From the IMG/VR virus record IMGVR_UViG_3300042090_002785, positions 1 through 20,689 of that record: 20,689 nt of DNA; one strand, given 5' to 3'. This DNA comes from a virus. Positions 5,641-12,402 of the stretch are shown here, one piece after another. The notes under the pieces are model-generated. The model was not told the DNA's origin and searched no databases. It was given only the letters and a program-made list of their open reading frames with translations. A program made the translations under genes and the position numbers. Numbering within the stretch: position 1 is the first letter of the stretch; every line of letters begins with the position of its first letter.

Positions 5641-7478
5641 TGCCGCGCGGAGCTCGGAAGCGAGAGGCGCCGCTCGCGGCGCCGGTCCTCGGCAACCTCG
5701 CCGAGTGGGCCGAGACCCTCGCCGCCAACGTCGTCAGCCACAAGCTCTCGACCCTCGAGAACCTCCGCGCGCTCTACCGGGACGACTTCGGCGCCTTCTG
5801 CCCGATCGTCAAGATCAACGACCGCGTGACCGGCGAGCCAATCCCGTTCGTGCCGAGCTGGGGACAGCGCACCTTCAACGAGCACCGCACCGGCCGCGAC
5901 CTCTGGAACAAGAGCCGCCAGGTCTACGCGACGACGAATGAGCTCGTGCGCGACGTCTGGTACTTACTCACGCACCGTGGCGCCTCCATCCAGATCGTCT
6001 GCCAGACGAAGAAGGACCGCGAAATCCTCCTCGACCTCGAGCGGCGCATCGACGTCATCCTCCAGTCCCTGATCGATGAGGGGCTCCAGATTCGCTACGC
6101 CGGCCGCGCGCAGGGCCGGTGGGAACTCGCGGTCGAGGATGGCGGCGCGGTCATGACGATCACCGAGGCCGGCGCCACGAAGGAGACCGCATCGAACGTC
6201 GGCCGCGGCGGCACGAAGCAGCGCATCCACTTCACCGAGGTCGCGTACTACCACATCGCCGCCGCCACGATGCGCGCCGCCCTCCCGACCGTGCACGGCG
6301 CCGCCGGCGACGGCACCGAGATCACCATGGAGAGCTCGCCGAACGGGATCTCCGTCCGCGACGGCTCGGGCAAGGAAAGCGGCGACGACTTCAACGCGGC
6401 CGGCGGCCCGTACTTTCACATCCAGTACCAGCGCGCGAAAGAGGGCAAGACCGACTTCACCGCGCACTTCACCCCCTGGTACAAGCACCCCGACTACTGC
6501 ACGGCGCTCGACCCGAACGAGGTCGTGCAGCCCGACCAGCAGCCGATCCATGACCGACGCCTTCGCGAGGAGCAACTCGTCGCGCTCGGCGTCTCGCCCG
6601 AGCAGCTCAAGTGGTACCGCCGGCAGGTCGCCTCGAAGGGCCAGAACAGCGTCGATCAGGAGTACCCGAGTGACGACCGCAGCTGCTTCCTCATCTCGGG
6701 ACGCGTCTTCTTCGACCGCGACGTGACGCTGGCGCTGCTCGCCGTTGCCCAGCGCAACATGCTCGGGCGCGAGGTCCGCACGATCCTTCGCGCGGGTGCG
6801 CAGGGCGAGCTCCGGCTCTACAAGCAGCCGGAGCCCGGGCACCGCTACCACATCACGGTCGACACCTCGAGCGGCGAGGGCGGCGACCCCGGCTCGCTCG
6901 TCGTGCACGACCGCTCGGCGCCGCGCGCGCCGCACGTCGCCACCCTGCACGGGCAGTTCCGCCCGCTCGAGCTCGCTCGGCTCGCGGTCGCGATCGGCGC
7001 CCGGTTCAACTGGGCGCAGGTCTGCGTCGAGCGCAACAACCACGGCAGCGCCGTGCTCCAGGAGCTCGAGCGGCCTGGCGTCATGTGGGACGTCTTCGGC
7101 GATGGGCTCGCCGAGTACCGCGCGATCGCCGCCCTGTCCGATCGGGCGCTCGCCTCGCTCCTGCCATGGGCCAAGGCGAAGCCGTGCTACCCGTGCGTCT
7201 GGAGGGACACGGACCAGCGGAGCGGCTGGTGGACCGGCGCGACAAGTCGGTCGGACGCGCTCTCGCTTCTCGAGCAGGACCACCGCGAGGGGGCCTGGGA
7301 AACACCCGACGTCGCGGTGCTCGACGAGATGCTGACTTTCGTCGTGCGCGCGAGGATCGCCGCCGACGCGGGGAGCCACGACGACCTCGTCATGGCGATG
7401 GTGATCGCGCACGCCGTGATGTCGCGGCCGCCCGAGCCTGGGATGTACCGCTCGCTCGGCAACCTCCCGCCGGCGTGA
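5640..7478 (+). CDS. terL: Phage terminase large subunit (packaging ATPase-nuclease)
   Basis: This codes for 612 residues. It pumps DNA into the prohead using ATP and cuts the concatemer. The N-terminal ATPase domain (about 60..250) has NKSRQVYATT at 90..99 in the Walker A position, a degenerate form typical of many terminases. It also has a Walker B-like RIHFTEVAYY at 195..204 and the motif III-like ITMESSPNG at 228..236. The C-terminal RNase H-like nuclease shows its acidic residues in ITVDTSSGEGGD (D408), VCVERNNHG (E464) and GSHDDLVMAM (D581/D582). Length is on the long side for the family. The ATG overlaps the preceding stop. Unusually, the portal gene does not follow but lies about 11.6 kb downstream. 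Confidence 0.95.
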   Translation: MPRGARKREAPLAAPVLGNLAEWAETLAANVVSHKLSTLENLRALYRDDFGAFCPIVKINDRVTGEPIPFVPSWGQRTFNEHRTGRDLWNKSRQVYATTNELVRDVWYLLTHRGASIQIVCQTKKDREILLDLERRIDVILQSLIDEGLQIRYAGRAQGRWELAVEDGGAVMTITEAGATKETASNVGRGGTKQRIHFTEVAYYHIAAATMRAALPTVHGAAGDGTEITMESSPNGISVRDGSGKESGDDFNAAGGPYFHIQYQRAKEGKTDFTAHFTPWYKHPDYCTALDPNEVVQPDQQPIHDRRLREEQLVALGVSPEQLKWYRRQVASKGQNSVDQEYPSDDRSCFLISGRVFFDRDVTLALLAVAQRNMLGREVRTILRAGAQGELRLYKQPEPGHRYHITVDTSSGEGGDPGSLVVHDRSAPRAPHVATLHGQFRPLELARLAVAIGARFNWAQVCVERNNHGSAVLQELERPGVMWDVFGDGLAEYRAIAALSDRALASLLPWAKAKPCYPCVWRDTDQRSGWWTGATSRSDALSLLEQDHREGAWETPDVAVLDEMLTFVVRARIAADAGSHDDLVMAMVIAHAVMSRPPEPGMYRSLGNLPPA

Positions 7479-7481
7479 GGC

Positions 7482-7679
7482 TCAGCCGCCGACCTGCGTG
7501 ACGACGACGTCTGGCCAGCTCGAGGCGGCCTCGCGCACGATGGGGTGGCCCGGCGTCCGGAAGAGGTCGGAGATGCGGGCGCTGTACGCCTCGAGCTGCG
7601 CTGCGGCGCCAAGCTCGAACGCGAGGCACGGGGGCAGGATGTCGTCGGGGAGTACCGGGTCGTCGTTGGGGTTGGTCAT
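7482..7679 (-). CDS. Small acidic hypothetical protein
   Basis: This codes for 65 residues, convergent with the terminase and ending four bases after its stop. The ATG at 7679 (MTNPNDDPVLPDD) is chosen on composition; an ATG at 7709 would add a less natural, cysteine-containing extension. No ribosome binding site is evident for either. The protein is acidic and helical in the middle (FELGAAAQLEAYSARISDLF) and ends ASSWPDVVVTQVGG. Its upstream region overlaps the plus-strand promoter at 7696. No family is recognised. Confidence 0.58.
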   Translation of the reverse strand: MTNPNDDPVLPDDILPPCLAFELGAAAQLEAYSARISDLFRTPGHPIVREAASSWPDVVVTQVGG

Positions 7680-7695
7680 GCAGGGCGCGGCGGTG

Positions 7696-7707
7696 TAGCA
7701 TCCCGCC
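7696..7707 (+). promoter_or_regulatory. TAGCAT -10 box for the 7734 gene
   Basis: TAGCAT (7696..7701) is followed six bases later by an ATG (7708) opening a 15-codon ORF (MDDSKRGGRCTRTRA) that overlaps the next gene start. The predicted transcript would begin near 7708 and carry GAGAGGTGG before the ATG at 7734. TTGGTC lies 18 bp upstream as a weak -35. Confidence 0.5.
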
Positions 7708-7733
7708 ATGGACGACAGCAAGAGAGGTGGACG

Positions 7734-8111
7734 ATGTACCCGAACAAGGGCCTAGGCCTGCTCCAGAAGGTGCGGTTGCGCGGCGGTGCAGTCGGTCCGC
7801 TCATCCTCGGCCCCCACTGCGAGTGGTGCAGCGCCCGAGCCGCCTGCCCCGCATTTGGCGCAGCCCTCCGACAAATTGCGCAAGGGCCAGACGTAGACCC
7901 GAGCGCCGCGATCGTGCCCTCGCGCCCGATGGCCGCCTACGTGGCCGGCATCATCCCCGCGATGCGCCGCGCGCTCGACGCCGCCGAAGCCGTGCCGCGC
8001 CCACGTCGAGGCTCACGGCCCGCTCACGCTCGCCGACGGCAAGGTCTACGGCCCCGCGCTCGAGCCGCGCCCGTCGCCACGTTCGCGCACATGGAGACAA
8101 CCAATGCTTGA
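7734..8111 (+). pseudogene. C-terminal remnant of a PD-(D/E)XK-type exonuclease, frameshifted
   Basis: The ATG at 7734 has GAGAGGTGG just upstream and opens 125 codons. Residues about 24..45 (LILGPHCEWCSARAACPAFG) match the cysteine cluster that closes many RecB-like or DUF2800-type phage exonucleases. The preceding nuclease core with its D/E and K residues is absent. After RRALDAAEA the natural reading continues one base later as HVEAHGPLTLADGKVYGPAL, so a +1 change near 7998..8002 (a CCC run) breaks the gene. Without the core it should not cleave DNA. It could be a decayed recombination nuclease or a frame-damaged fragment. Its stop overlaps the methyltransferase start. Confidence 0.6.
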
Positions 8112-8328
8112 CGCGCTTGACGTCTGCGCTGGCGCCGGCGGGCTCTCGCTCGGGTTGCATCGCGCGGGCTTCGACGTGCTGGGCGTCGAGGTGGACGCGG
8201 ACGCCTGCGAGACCCACCGGGCGAACGTAGGGCCCTGCGAAGAGGCTTCGATCGTCGACTGGCACCCGCCGCGATCGTTCGCGCTCGTAGCAGGCGGCGT
8301 CCCCTGCCAAGGGTTCTCCGTCGCGTGA
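8104..8328 (+). pseudogene. C5-cytosine DNA methyltransferase, truncated after motif IV
   Basis: This codes for 74 residues from an ATG with GGAG eight bases upstream. Motif I is clear (DVCAGAGGLSLGLHRAGF at about 6..23), as is the acidic cofactor-binding turn (GVEVDAD). The catalytic motif IV, GGVPCQGFS, is at 64..72 with C68 as the nucleophile. The TGA comes two codons later. Full-length enzymes of this family run to some 300 to 400 residues and need motifs VI, VIII, the target recognition domain, IX and X, none of which is found downstream in any frame I read. This looks like a remnant cut by recombination. A split enzyme with a partner elsewhere cannot be excluded. Confidence 0.85.
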
Positions 8329-8346
8329 TGGAGGTTCGATCAGACC

Positions 8347-8533
8347 ATGCTTATCCGGTTAGCTCCCAATGACACACGTTGGTACCATGCGTGGAGCAAG
8401 TACGGAGACGAGCGCGAGGCCATGTGGAGCGCACGAGCTCAAGATCGCCTTCCCGCGCGCCTTCGCGCCGAAGGGGCGGAGCATCGCCGAGCACTTCCGC
8501 CTGGTTGAGCCGGAGGCAGCGGTCTACCTGTAG
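8347..8533 (+). pseudogene. Unknown small gene broken by a +1 frame change
   Basis: An ATG at 8347 opens MLIRLAPNDTRWYHAWSKYG and DEREAM. From about 8425 natural coding switches one base later to HELKIAFPRAFAPKGRSIAE and HFRLVEPEAAVYL, ending in TAG at 8531..8533. GGAGG lies 12 bases before the start. Bases 8335..8400 are visibly poorer in G and C than the surroundings, which fits imported DNA. No family is recognised, and the joined reading is an inference from composition. Confidence 0.35.
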
Positions 8534-8684
8534 GCTCCTCCTCGTCATCGGTCCGGCGGTCGAGCCGCCAGACGCGCTGGCGCCACGCGCGCTCGCGCTC
8601 CCGTTCCTCCTCGCTGAGAAGCGGCGCAGGCTCCTCGGTCAGAAGAGGCACTACAAGTCGCCCGCGATCAGGTACGTTCGGCAT
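8439..8684 (-). CDS. Small charged hypothetical protein
   Basis: This codes for 81 residues from ATG 8684 with AGGGA seven bases upstream. The first 48 residues look natural and strongly charged (RLVVPLLTEEPAPLLSEEER, then ERAWRQRVWRLDRRTDDEEE). The remainder runs antisense to the broken gene at 8347..8533 and is rich in proline and arginine, so the true end may be earlier. No function is recognised. Confidence 0.48.
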   Translation of the reverse strand: MPNVPDRGRLVVPLLTEEPAPLLSEEERERERAWRQRVWRLDRRTDDEEEPTGRPLPPAQPGGSARRCSAPSARRRAGRRS

Positions 8685-8850
8685 GTCGGGATCCCTCCGG
8701 TCTCGGCCTGGCCCCGTGCGTCGAAAGCGCAGCGGGGCTCTTCGTTTTCGCCGTGCACGTTCGACGCCACCGCGCGGATCGCGTCGAGGTCGATGGCGAG
8801 TCCGGCGTGTGTCGCTCGCGCGCGCCTCACGTGTTGCGCGCATGTTCGCC

Positions 8851-8879
8851 TTGATCGGTTCCTGCTCGCGCGTTACGGT
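8851..8879 (+). promoter_or_regulatory. Leaderless promoter TTGATC-N17-TACGGT
   Basis: TTGATC (8851..8856) and TACGGT (8874..8879) are 17 bp apart. Seven bases separate the -10 from the ATG at 8887, placing the transcription start at the start codon. Confidence 0.7.
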
Positions 8880-8886
8880 GGGCGGC

Positions 8887-9126
8887 ATGAAGACCACTGA
8901 CATCGCCTCCGGGCGGTGCGCATGTGGCCGCCCGTCGAGCTCCGGTTCCGGCTGGTGCGGCACCTGCCCACCCCCCATCAACCTCCCGCACGCGCACGTC
9001 GTCGACCACGCCGGGCGCACCATCTGCACGTGGCACGGCCTCGAGCTCCCGTGCATGTGCTGCCCGCCCGAGTACCGCGACGGCGTCTTCGAGGGCGTCC
9101 AGCCGCGGGGAGCCATCGCAGCGTGA
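8887..9126 (+). CDS. Small eight-cysteine protein, possibly zinc-binding
   Basis: This codes for 79 residues. The ATG is fixed by the promoter directly upstream. Cysteines lie at 11, 13, 24, 27, 47, 56, 58 and 59 (GRCACGRPS, WCGTCPPP, ICTWHGLELPCMCCPPEY), with histidines at 35, 37, 41 and 50. This density and pairing suggest one or two metal sites. No signal peptide or membrane helix is present. It lies directly upstream of the predicted small-RNA promoter. No named family is recognised. Confidence 0.75.
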   Translation: MKTTDIASGRCACGRPSSSGSGWCGTCPPPINLPHAHVVDHAGRTICTWHGLELPCMCCPPEYRDGVFEGVQPRGAIAA

Positions 9127-9128
9127 CC

Positions 9129-9158
9129 TGGACACGCCACCCTCGCGGGTGGTAGGCT
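9129..9158 (+). promoter_or_regulatory. Promoter TGGACA-N18-TAGGCT with a palindrome in the spacer
   Basis: TGGACA (9129..9134) and TAGGCT (9153..9158) are 18 bp apart. Bases 9137..9152 form a perfect inverted repeat, CCACCC-tcgc-GGGTGG, which fills most of the spacer. It may be a repressor site, or a hairpin ending the upstream transcript. No start codon follows at leaderless distance. Confidence 0.6.
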
Positions 9159-9164
9159 CCGAGC

Positions 9165-9283
9165 CTGCTGAGGGGAACGCCCCGCTTCTTCGTGAGTCAT
9201 CGATCTCCGCACGGGCCCGGCGCCGGAAGCCAGCCGGGAGGAACGCCGCAGAGGTAGAACGCCCCCTGCGGCGCTCGCCTTTT
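9165..9283 (+). ncRNA. Candidate small RNA of about 120 nt
   Basis: The stretch lies between the promoter at 9129..9158 and the terminator at 9244..9283 and holds no convincing ORF. It can form GGGG-aacg-CCCC (9172..9183 region) and the terminator stem. The word GAACGCC occurs three times, which may expose repeated identical loops. The 5' end is predicted as about seven bases after the -10. A short leader or untranslated peptide gene cannot be excluded. Confidence 0.4.
9244..9283 (+). terminator. Rho-independent terminator
   Basis: CGCCGCAG (9244..9251) pairs perfectly with CTGCGGCG (9266..9273) across a 14-nt loop, and TTTT follows at 9280..9283. The T run is short and six bases removed from the stem, so strength is uncertain. 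The opposite strand has no T run. Confidence 0.65.
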
Positions 9284-9326
9284 GTGGGGGCACGATGACG
9301 CGCTAGCCTTGCGAGCAACGGGGTGT

Positions 9327-9339
9327 TACGGTCTGTGAC
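9327..9339 (+). promoter_or_regulatory. TACGGT -10 box, leaderless start of the 9340 operon
   Basis: TACGGT (9327..9332) lies seven bases before the GTG at 9340. The same hexamer and spacing precede the 8887 gene. A further TAGCCT at 9304..9309 could be a tandem -10. Confidence 0.6.
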
Positions 9340-9831
9340 GTGGACGCCTCCACCGTCTCGACGATCCATCAGATCGCGAACACCGTCGGGCTCATCGTCG
9401 GCGTCGCCTATGTCGTCTACAAGGACGCCAAGAAAGAGCGCGCGCCTGGGTCCGGCACGAGCGTCACCATGAACGTCCCGCTGCCCTCTGGCTTCGGGCA
9501 GCAGCAACAGCAGCAGGGCTACGACCCGCCAAACGAGACCGGCGGCTACCGGCGCGTGTCCCAGGAGGAGGCCGGCGGCTACCGGCGCTTGCCGGCGCCC
9601 GAACCGCACGATGCGGCCGACCTCGGCGACCTTCGTCGGAAGGTCACCTCGCTTGAGCGGCGCGTGGACGCGAACGAGAACGCCATATCGGCCACGAAGC
9701 GCGAGATGGAAGCCGAGCTTGCCGATGTCCGACGGGAGATCGACGGCGGCTTCGGGGAGCTCCGAGACGGGATCGGCGAGATCAAGAAGCGGATCCGCCA
9801 GGCGAGCCAGTCGAGAGGATCACAGACATGA
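9340..9831 (+). CDS. Membrane-anchored coiled-coil protein
   Basis: This codes for 163 residues from a leaderless GTG. Residues 11..27 (QIANTVGLIVGVAYVVY) form one membrane helix, followed by positive charges (KDAKKER), so the long C-terminal part should stay in the cytoplasm by the positive-inside rule. A linker holds six glutamines (54..59) and a tandem GGYRR repeat at 68..72 and 79..83. Residues 94..155 are a strong coiled coil (LRRKVTSLERRVDANENAIS, AELADVRREIDGGFGELR). The architecture recalls phage spanin-like or hemolysin XhlA-type lysis accessories, but the orientation does not prove either. The next gene overlaps by ATGA. Confidence 0.83.
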   Translation: MDASTVSTIHQIANTVGLIVGVAYVVYKDAKKERAPGSGTSVTMNVPLPSGFGQQQQQQGYDPPNETGGYRRVSQEEAGGYRRLPAPEPHDAADLGDLRRKVTSLERRVDANENAISATKREMEAELADVRREIDGGFGELRDGIGEIKKRIRQASQSRGSQT

Positions 9832-10052
9832 CGGCAACACGCGAAGAAGTCATCCGGGAGATGCGCGAGCTCGCCGACCTCGTCGACGAGGAAGCCGAAC
9901 TGACGGGTCCAGTCGAGCCACTACGGCCCGGGGATCTCGAGGACCGAGCTGCGCGCCTCGCGCACCGCTCGGGGCAGCACGCGCTCGACCTGCCGCCACG
10001 AAGCAGCGGGCTCGACCGAGTCGCCTCGTCGTCCGTCCCCGTCCGCCGGTAG
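9828..10052 (+). CDS. Small acidic helical protein
   Basis: This codes for 74 residues. The ATG overlaps the previous stop (ATGA). The N-terminal half is charged and helical (TREEVIREMRELADLVDEEA). The C-terminal half is arginine- and serine-rich and less convincing. It ends 28 bases before the -10 of the next operon. No family is recognised. Confidence 0.68.
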   Translation: MTATREEVIREMRELADLVDEEAELTGPVEPLRPGDLEDRAARLAHRSGQHALDLPPRSSGLDRVASSSVPVRR

Positions 10053-10080
10053 GCGCTGGCAGGGCGCCCGGGGCCCGTGG

Positions 10081-10093
10081 TAGCCTCCGGCGC
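10081..10093 (+). promoter_or_regulatory. TAGCCT -10 box, leaderless start of the 10094 operon
   Basis: TAGCCT (10081..10086) lies seven bases before the ATG at 10094. CTGGCA about 19 bp upstream is a weak -35. Confidence 0.6.
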
Positions 10094-10771
10094 ATGAACA
10101 CCACACTCTACCCGTCTCCGCGTCCTCGCCTCCGCCTGCTCGGCGCTCTCGTTGCCTTTGCCTGCATGGTCCTCCCGAGCCTCGCGCTCGCCGACATGGT
10201 CCCGCCCGACCGTGCGAACGCCGTGCCAGCGTGGGCCGTCGGGGTCTTCGCCGTCGCCGCGACCATCGGCGCCTTCCTGCTCGGGCTCCGCGGCATGGGC
10301 TCGTCGAAGTCGCGTCCGGCGTCCCGCTCGAGGTACGCGCTACACGGCATGGTGATCGGCCTCCTCTGCTCGGTGCTCGGCAGCGCCGCCCTGCTCTCCT
10401 CGGCGGGGTGCAAGCTCACGCCCGCGCAGGCCACCGCAGCGAACGCCATCCTCAAGCCCATCTGCGACGGGACCGGGCCAGCCCTCGCGCCGGTCCCCTA
10501 CATCGGGCCCTTCGGAGGTCTCATCGCGCTCGTGTGCGACGAGGTCGAGGCCCAGATCGTCGCGGACGAGACGGTGGTGCCGGTCGATGCTGGCGTGACC
10601 GACGGCGGCGTCAAGGCGGCGCTCGTGCACGCGCAGCTCGTCGCTGCGCCGGGTTGCGCCGCGGTGCCGATCCCCGGCGACCCGCGGCACCAGGTCGCCT
10701 GCCCCGAGCTGCACGAGCAGATCCTCGCCGCCGGCCGCAAGGTCGACGCGCGAAAGGCGGTGCGACGATGA
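10094..10771 (+). CDS. Three-helix membrane protein with C-terminal domain
   Basis: This codes for 225 residues. The start is set by the -10 box seven bases upstream. Residues 12..33 form a signal-like helix (LRLLGALVAFACMVLPSLAL, then AD). A second helix spans 47..66 (WAVGVFAVAATIGAFLLGLR). After a basic loop (SSKSRPASRSR) a third spans 84..104, ending LLSSAGCKL. The C-terminal 120 residues contain cysteines 124, 148 and two more, and the phrase VPVDAGVTDGGVKAALVHAQ. SSAGC at 102..106 is lipobox-like but lacks the usual leucine at -3. The next gene overlaps by ATGA. A lysis or envelope role is possible; no family is recognised. Confidence 0.78.
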   Translation: MNTTLYPSPRPRLRLLGALVAFACMVLPSLALADMVPPDRANAVPAWAVGVFAVAATIGAFLLGLRGMGSSKSRPASRSRYALHGMVIGLLCSVLGSAALLSSAGCKLTPAQATAANAILKPICDGTGPALAPVPYIGPFGGLIALVCDEVEAQIVADETVVPVDAGVTDGGVKAALVHAQLVAAPGCAAVPIPGDPRHQVACPELHEQILAAGRKVDARKAVRR

Positions 10772-11169
10772 ACGCGCGCAAGCAGCTTCTCGGCGCCCTC
10801 TCGCTGGCGGTCGTCGCGTTCGCGGTGGTTGCCTTCCCGTTCGTCGTGCTCGCGCAGGTCGCGGCAGTCGTTCCGGTCGTCGCACCCGTCGTCGACCAGA
10901 ACATCCCGCCGCTGACGCTCGCCGTCGCGTCGGTGCTGTCGCTGGTCACGCTGGTGCTAGGGCCGAAGGTGCCGTCGCTGCCGACCGTCCCTGTGAAGTA
11001 CCGGCGCCTGCTCGTGACCGTGCTCGGACTCGTCGTGACGATGCTCGGCGCGCAATACGCGAACGCGCCGTGGATTCACGGCCTCTGCGGCTCCATCGTG
11101 GCGGTGAGCGCGGCGCTCGGCGTCGACATCGTCGCCGGACCGCACCCCGTCCCCGGCGCGCCGACGTGA
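10768..11169 (+). CDS. Holin-like multi-pass membrane protein
   Basis: This codes for 133 residues from an ATG overlapping the previous stop. Four hydrophobic segments are seen: about 9..30 (ALSLAVVAFAVVAFPFVVLA), 48..66 (LTLAVASVLSLVTLVLG), 80..97 (LLVTVLGLVVTMLG) and 104..123 (GLCGSIVAVSAALGVDIVAG). KYRR (77..80) lies between the second and third. Small size, membrane packing and the membrane-gene neighbourhood fit a holin or antiholin, which would time host lysis. However, the endolysin sits 7 kb away on the other strand, so the assignment is only plausible. Confidence 0.82.
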   Translation: MNARKQLLGALSLAVVAFAVVAFPFVVLAQVAAVVPVVAPVVDQNIPPLTLAVASVLSLVTLVLGPKVPSLPTVPVKYRRLLVTVLGLVVTMLGAQYANAPWIHGLCGSIVAVSAALGVDIVAGPHPVPGAPT

Positions 11170-11681
11170 GCGAGACGGTCGAGCGTATGATCGAGGCGTA
11201 CAACGGGCCACCGGCAGGGTACGCGTTCGTGGCTTCGCCGTGGCAGTCGAGCCCGGCCCCGTGGTCCTCTCGGCCGGAGCCGGCGGATTACGCGGAGGCC
11301 TGCGCCCAGCTCGCCGCGCAGGGTCTCCTCCTCGAGACCCGGACGAGGATCGTGAACGACGCGCGGGTCAACGCCATCCTCCGCGCGCCGCCCGAGATGC
11401 TCGACGCGCTCGCGCGCGCCCTCCAGATCGGCGCCTACGGTCCGCTCGAGCCGAAGCCGGTCGTCGCCGACGAGCTCTTCGTGGTCGACGTCGGCACGCA
11501 CGAGGAGGACGGCCGCCACCTCGGCGGCCCGTTCAAGTCGGTCGAGGTCGCGACGCTGGCGCTCGACGAGGTGGCGCAGAACTCAGACGAGGACCGCGTG
11601 CTCGCCATCTGGCGCAAGGGCGAGGTCGCGTACGTCAAGATGGGGCGCGCGGTCGACCTGCGCGCCGTGATGGCGCGATGA
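11166..11681 (+). CDS. Hypothetical protein, 171 residues
   Basis: GTG at 11166 overlaps the upstream stop (GTGA). The N-terminal half is proline- and tryptophan-containing and soluble (PWQSSPAPWSSRPEPADYAE), followed by a helical stretch (VNAILRAPPEMLDALARAL). The C-terminal half has a repeated alpha-beta pattern (ELFVVDVGTHEEDGRHLGGP, FKSVEVATLALDEVA, DRVLAIWRKGEVAYVKMG). That tail could be a small ligand- or protein-binding domain. It is coupled by ATGA to the DUF6527-like gene. No family is recognised. Confidence 0.78.
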   Translation: MSETVERMIEAYNGPPAGYAFVASPWQSSPAPWSSRPEPADYAEACAQLAAQGLLLETRTRIVNDARVNAILRAPPEMLDALARALQIGAYGPLEPKPVVADELFVVDVGTHEEDGRHLGGPFKSVEVATLALDEVAQNSDEDRVLAIWRKGEVAYVKMGRAVDLRAVMAR

Positions 11682-11959
11682 GCGACACGCTCCCGGTGTG
11701 CACGGCCGACCCGTGGATCGACATCGGTCACGGCGTGTCGGTCCAGAAGCGCTACCTGGACGGCGTCCTCCACGGCATCGCCTACCGGCACACGTGCAAC
11801 GGACGGCCGGACTCGCCGGACTTCCTCTCGGTGAAGCCCGAGTGGGCGGACGGCTGGAACGTCGTGAGCTTGGATCCGTTGACGCTGTCGCCGTCGGTCC
11901 TTTGCCGCACGTGCCAGCTCCACGGCTTCATCCGCGACGGGAGATGGGTGCCAGCATGA
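11678..11959 (+). CDS. DUF6527-like small phage protein
   Basis: This codes for 93 residues from an ATG overlapping the previous stop. The conserved core is visible: H38 and C40 (YRHTCNG), a tryptophan-rich strand (PEWADGWNVVSLDPLTLSPS) and C76, C79 and H82 in LCRTCQLHGFIRDGRW. The PLTLSPS-x-x-C and H-G-F-I-R-D-G-x-W elements are typical of the DUF6527 group found in phages; its biochemical role is not known. The Cys/His set suggests bound zinc. The next gene overlaps by ATGA, a pairing that makes sense if both act on the same structure. Confidence 0.75.
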   Translation: MSDTLPVCTADPWIDIGHGVSVQKRYLDGVLHGIAYRHTCNGRPDSPDFLSVKPEWADGWNVVSLDPLTLSPSVLCRTCQLHGFIRDGRWVPA

Positions 11960-12340
11960 ACCTCGCCTACCGCGCCGACCTGGCGCACACCGACATCGAC
12001 GGGCTCGGACTCAACGAGTGCACGATCCACCGCTGTCAGAACGGCGACGGCGCCTCGTGGTGGATCCTGTGGTTCAACGTCGCGCGCGAGACGGACGGCG
12101 TCGCGGATCTCTTCGAGGTCCCGATCAACCCCGGCGGCGGCTTCAGCGAAGGTGGCCCCGCCCGCGGGGAAGACCTGGGGCTTCACCAGGACCGCACCCG
12201 GCACGTGGCAGGTCTCGCCGAGCATCAACGTGCTCGACACGGGCGAGCGTCATCCGGGAGCGCATCCGACGTCGGGATCGGTGTGGCACCAGACGCCCGC
12301 GATCGTGGGCGTGCCGGACGGCGAGCGGTGGATGCCTTGA
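11956..12340 (+). pseudogene. Conserved phage protein split by a +1 frameshift at a G run
   Basis: The ATG at 11956 overlaps the previous stop and reads MNLAYRADLAHTDIDGLGLN through ADLFEVPINPGGGFSEGG. The natural continuation, KTWGFTRTAPGTWQVSPSIN and SVWHQTPAIVGVPDGERWMP, lies one base later and ends at 12340. The switch fits one extra G in GGGG (12166..12169), giving about 127 residues when joined. Left unshifted, the first frame runs on to 12369 with a poor tail. The second part could also start on its own at GTG 12152, giving 62 residues. The W-H-Q-T-P and V-P-x-G-E-x-W phrases recall phage proteins seen beside DUF6527-type genes. Function is unknown. Confidence 0.72.
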
Positions 12341-12365
12341 TACGCAGCCCCGCATGTCGAGGCTG

Positions 12366-12395
12366 CTGACCTGAGCCGGGCGGTCGTGCTACCGT
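12366..12395 (+). promoter_or_regulatory. Leaderless promoter CTGACC-N18-TACCGT
   Basis: CTGACC (12366..12371) and TACCGT (12390..12395) are 18 bp apart. Seven bases separate the -10 from the GTG at 12403. The same promoter would transcribe the tRNA-like element at 12510. Confidence 0.68.
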
Positions 12396-12402
12396 CGGCG
12401 AC

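Noticed and set aside
5964-7412. Long open frame antisense to the terminase
   Set aside because: A consequence of high GC; the plus frame has the conserved terminase motifs.
8683-8886. Upstream extension of the Cys-rich 8887 gene in the same frame
   Set aside because: Serine- and arginine-rich, unnatural sequence, and a promoter with -10 directly before 8887 fixes the later start.
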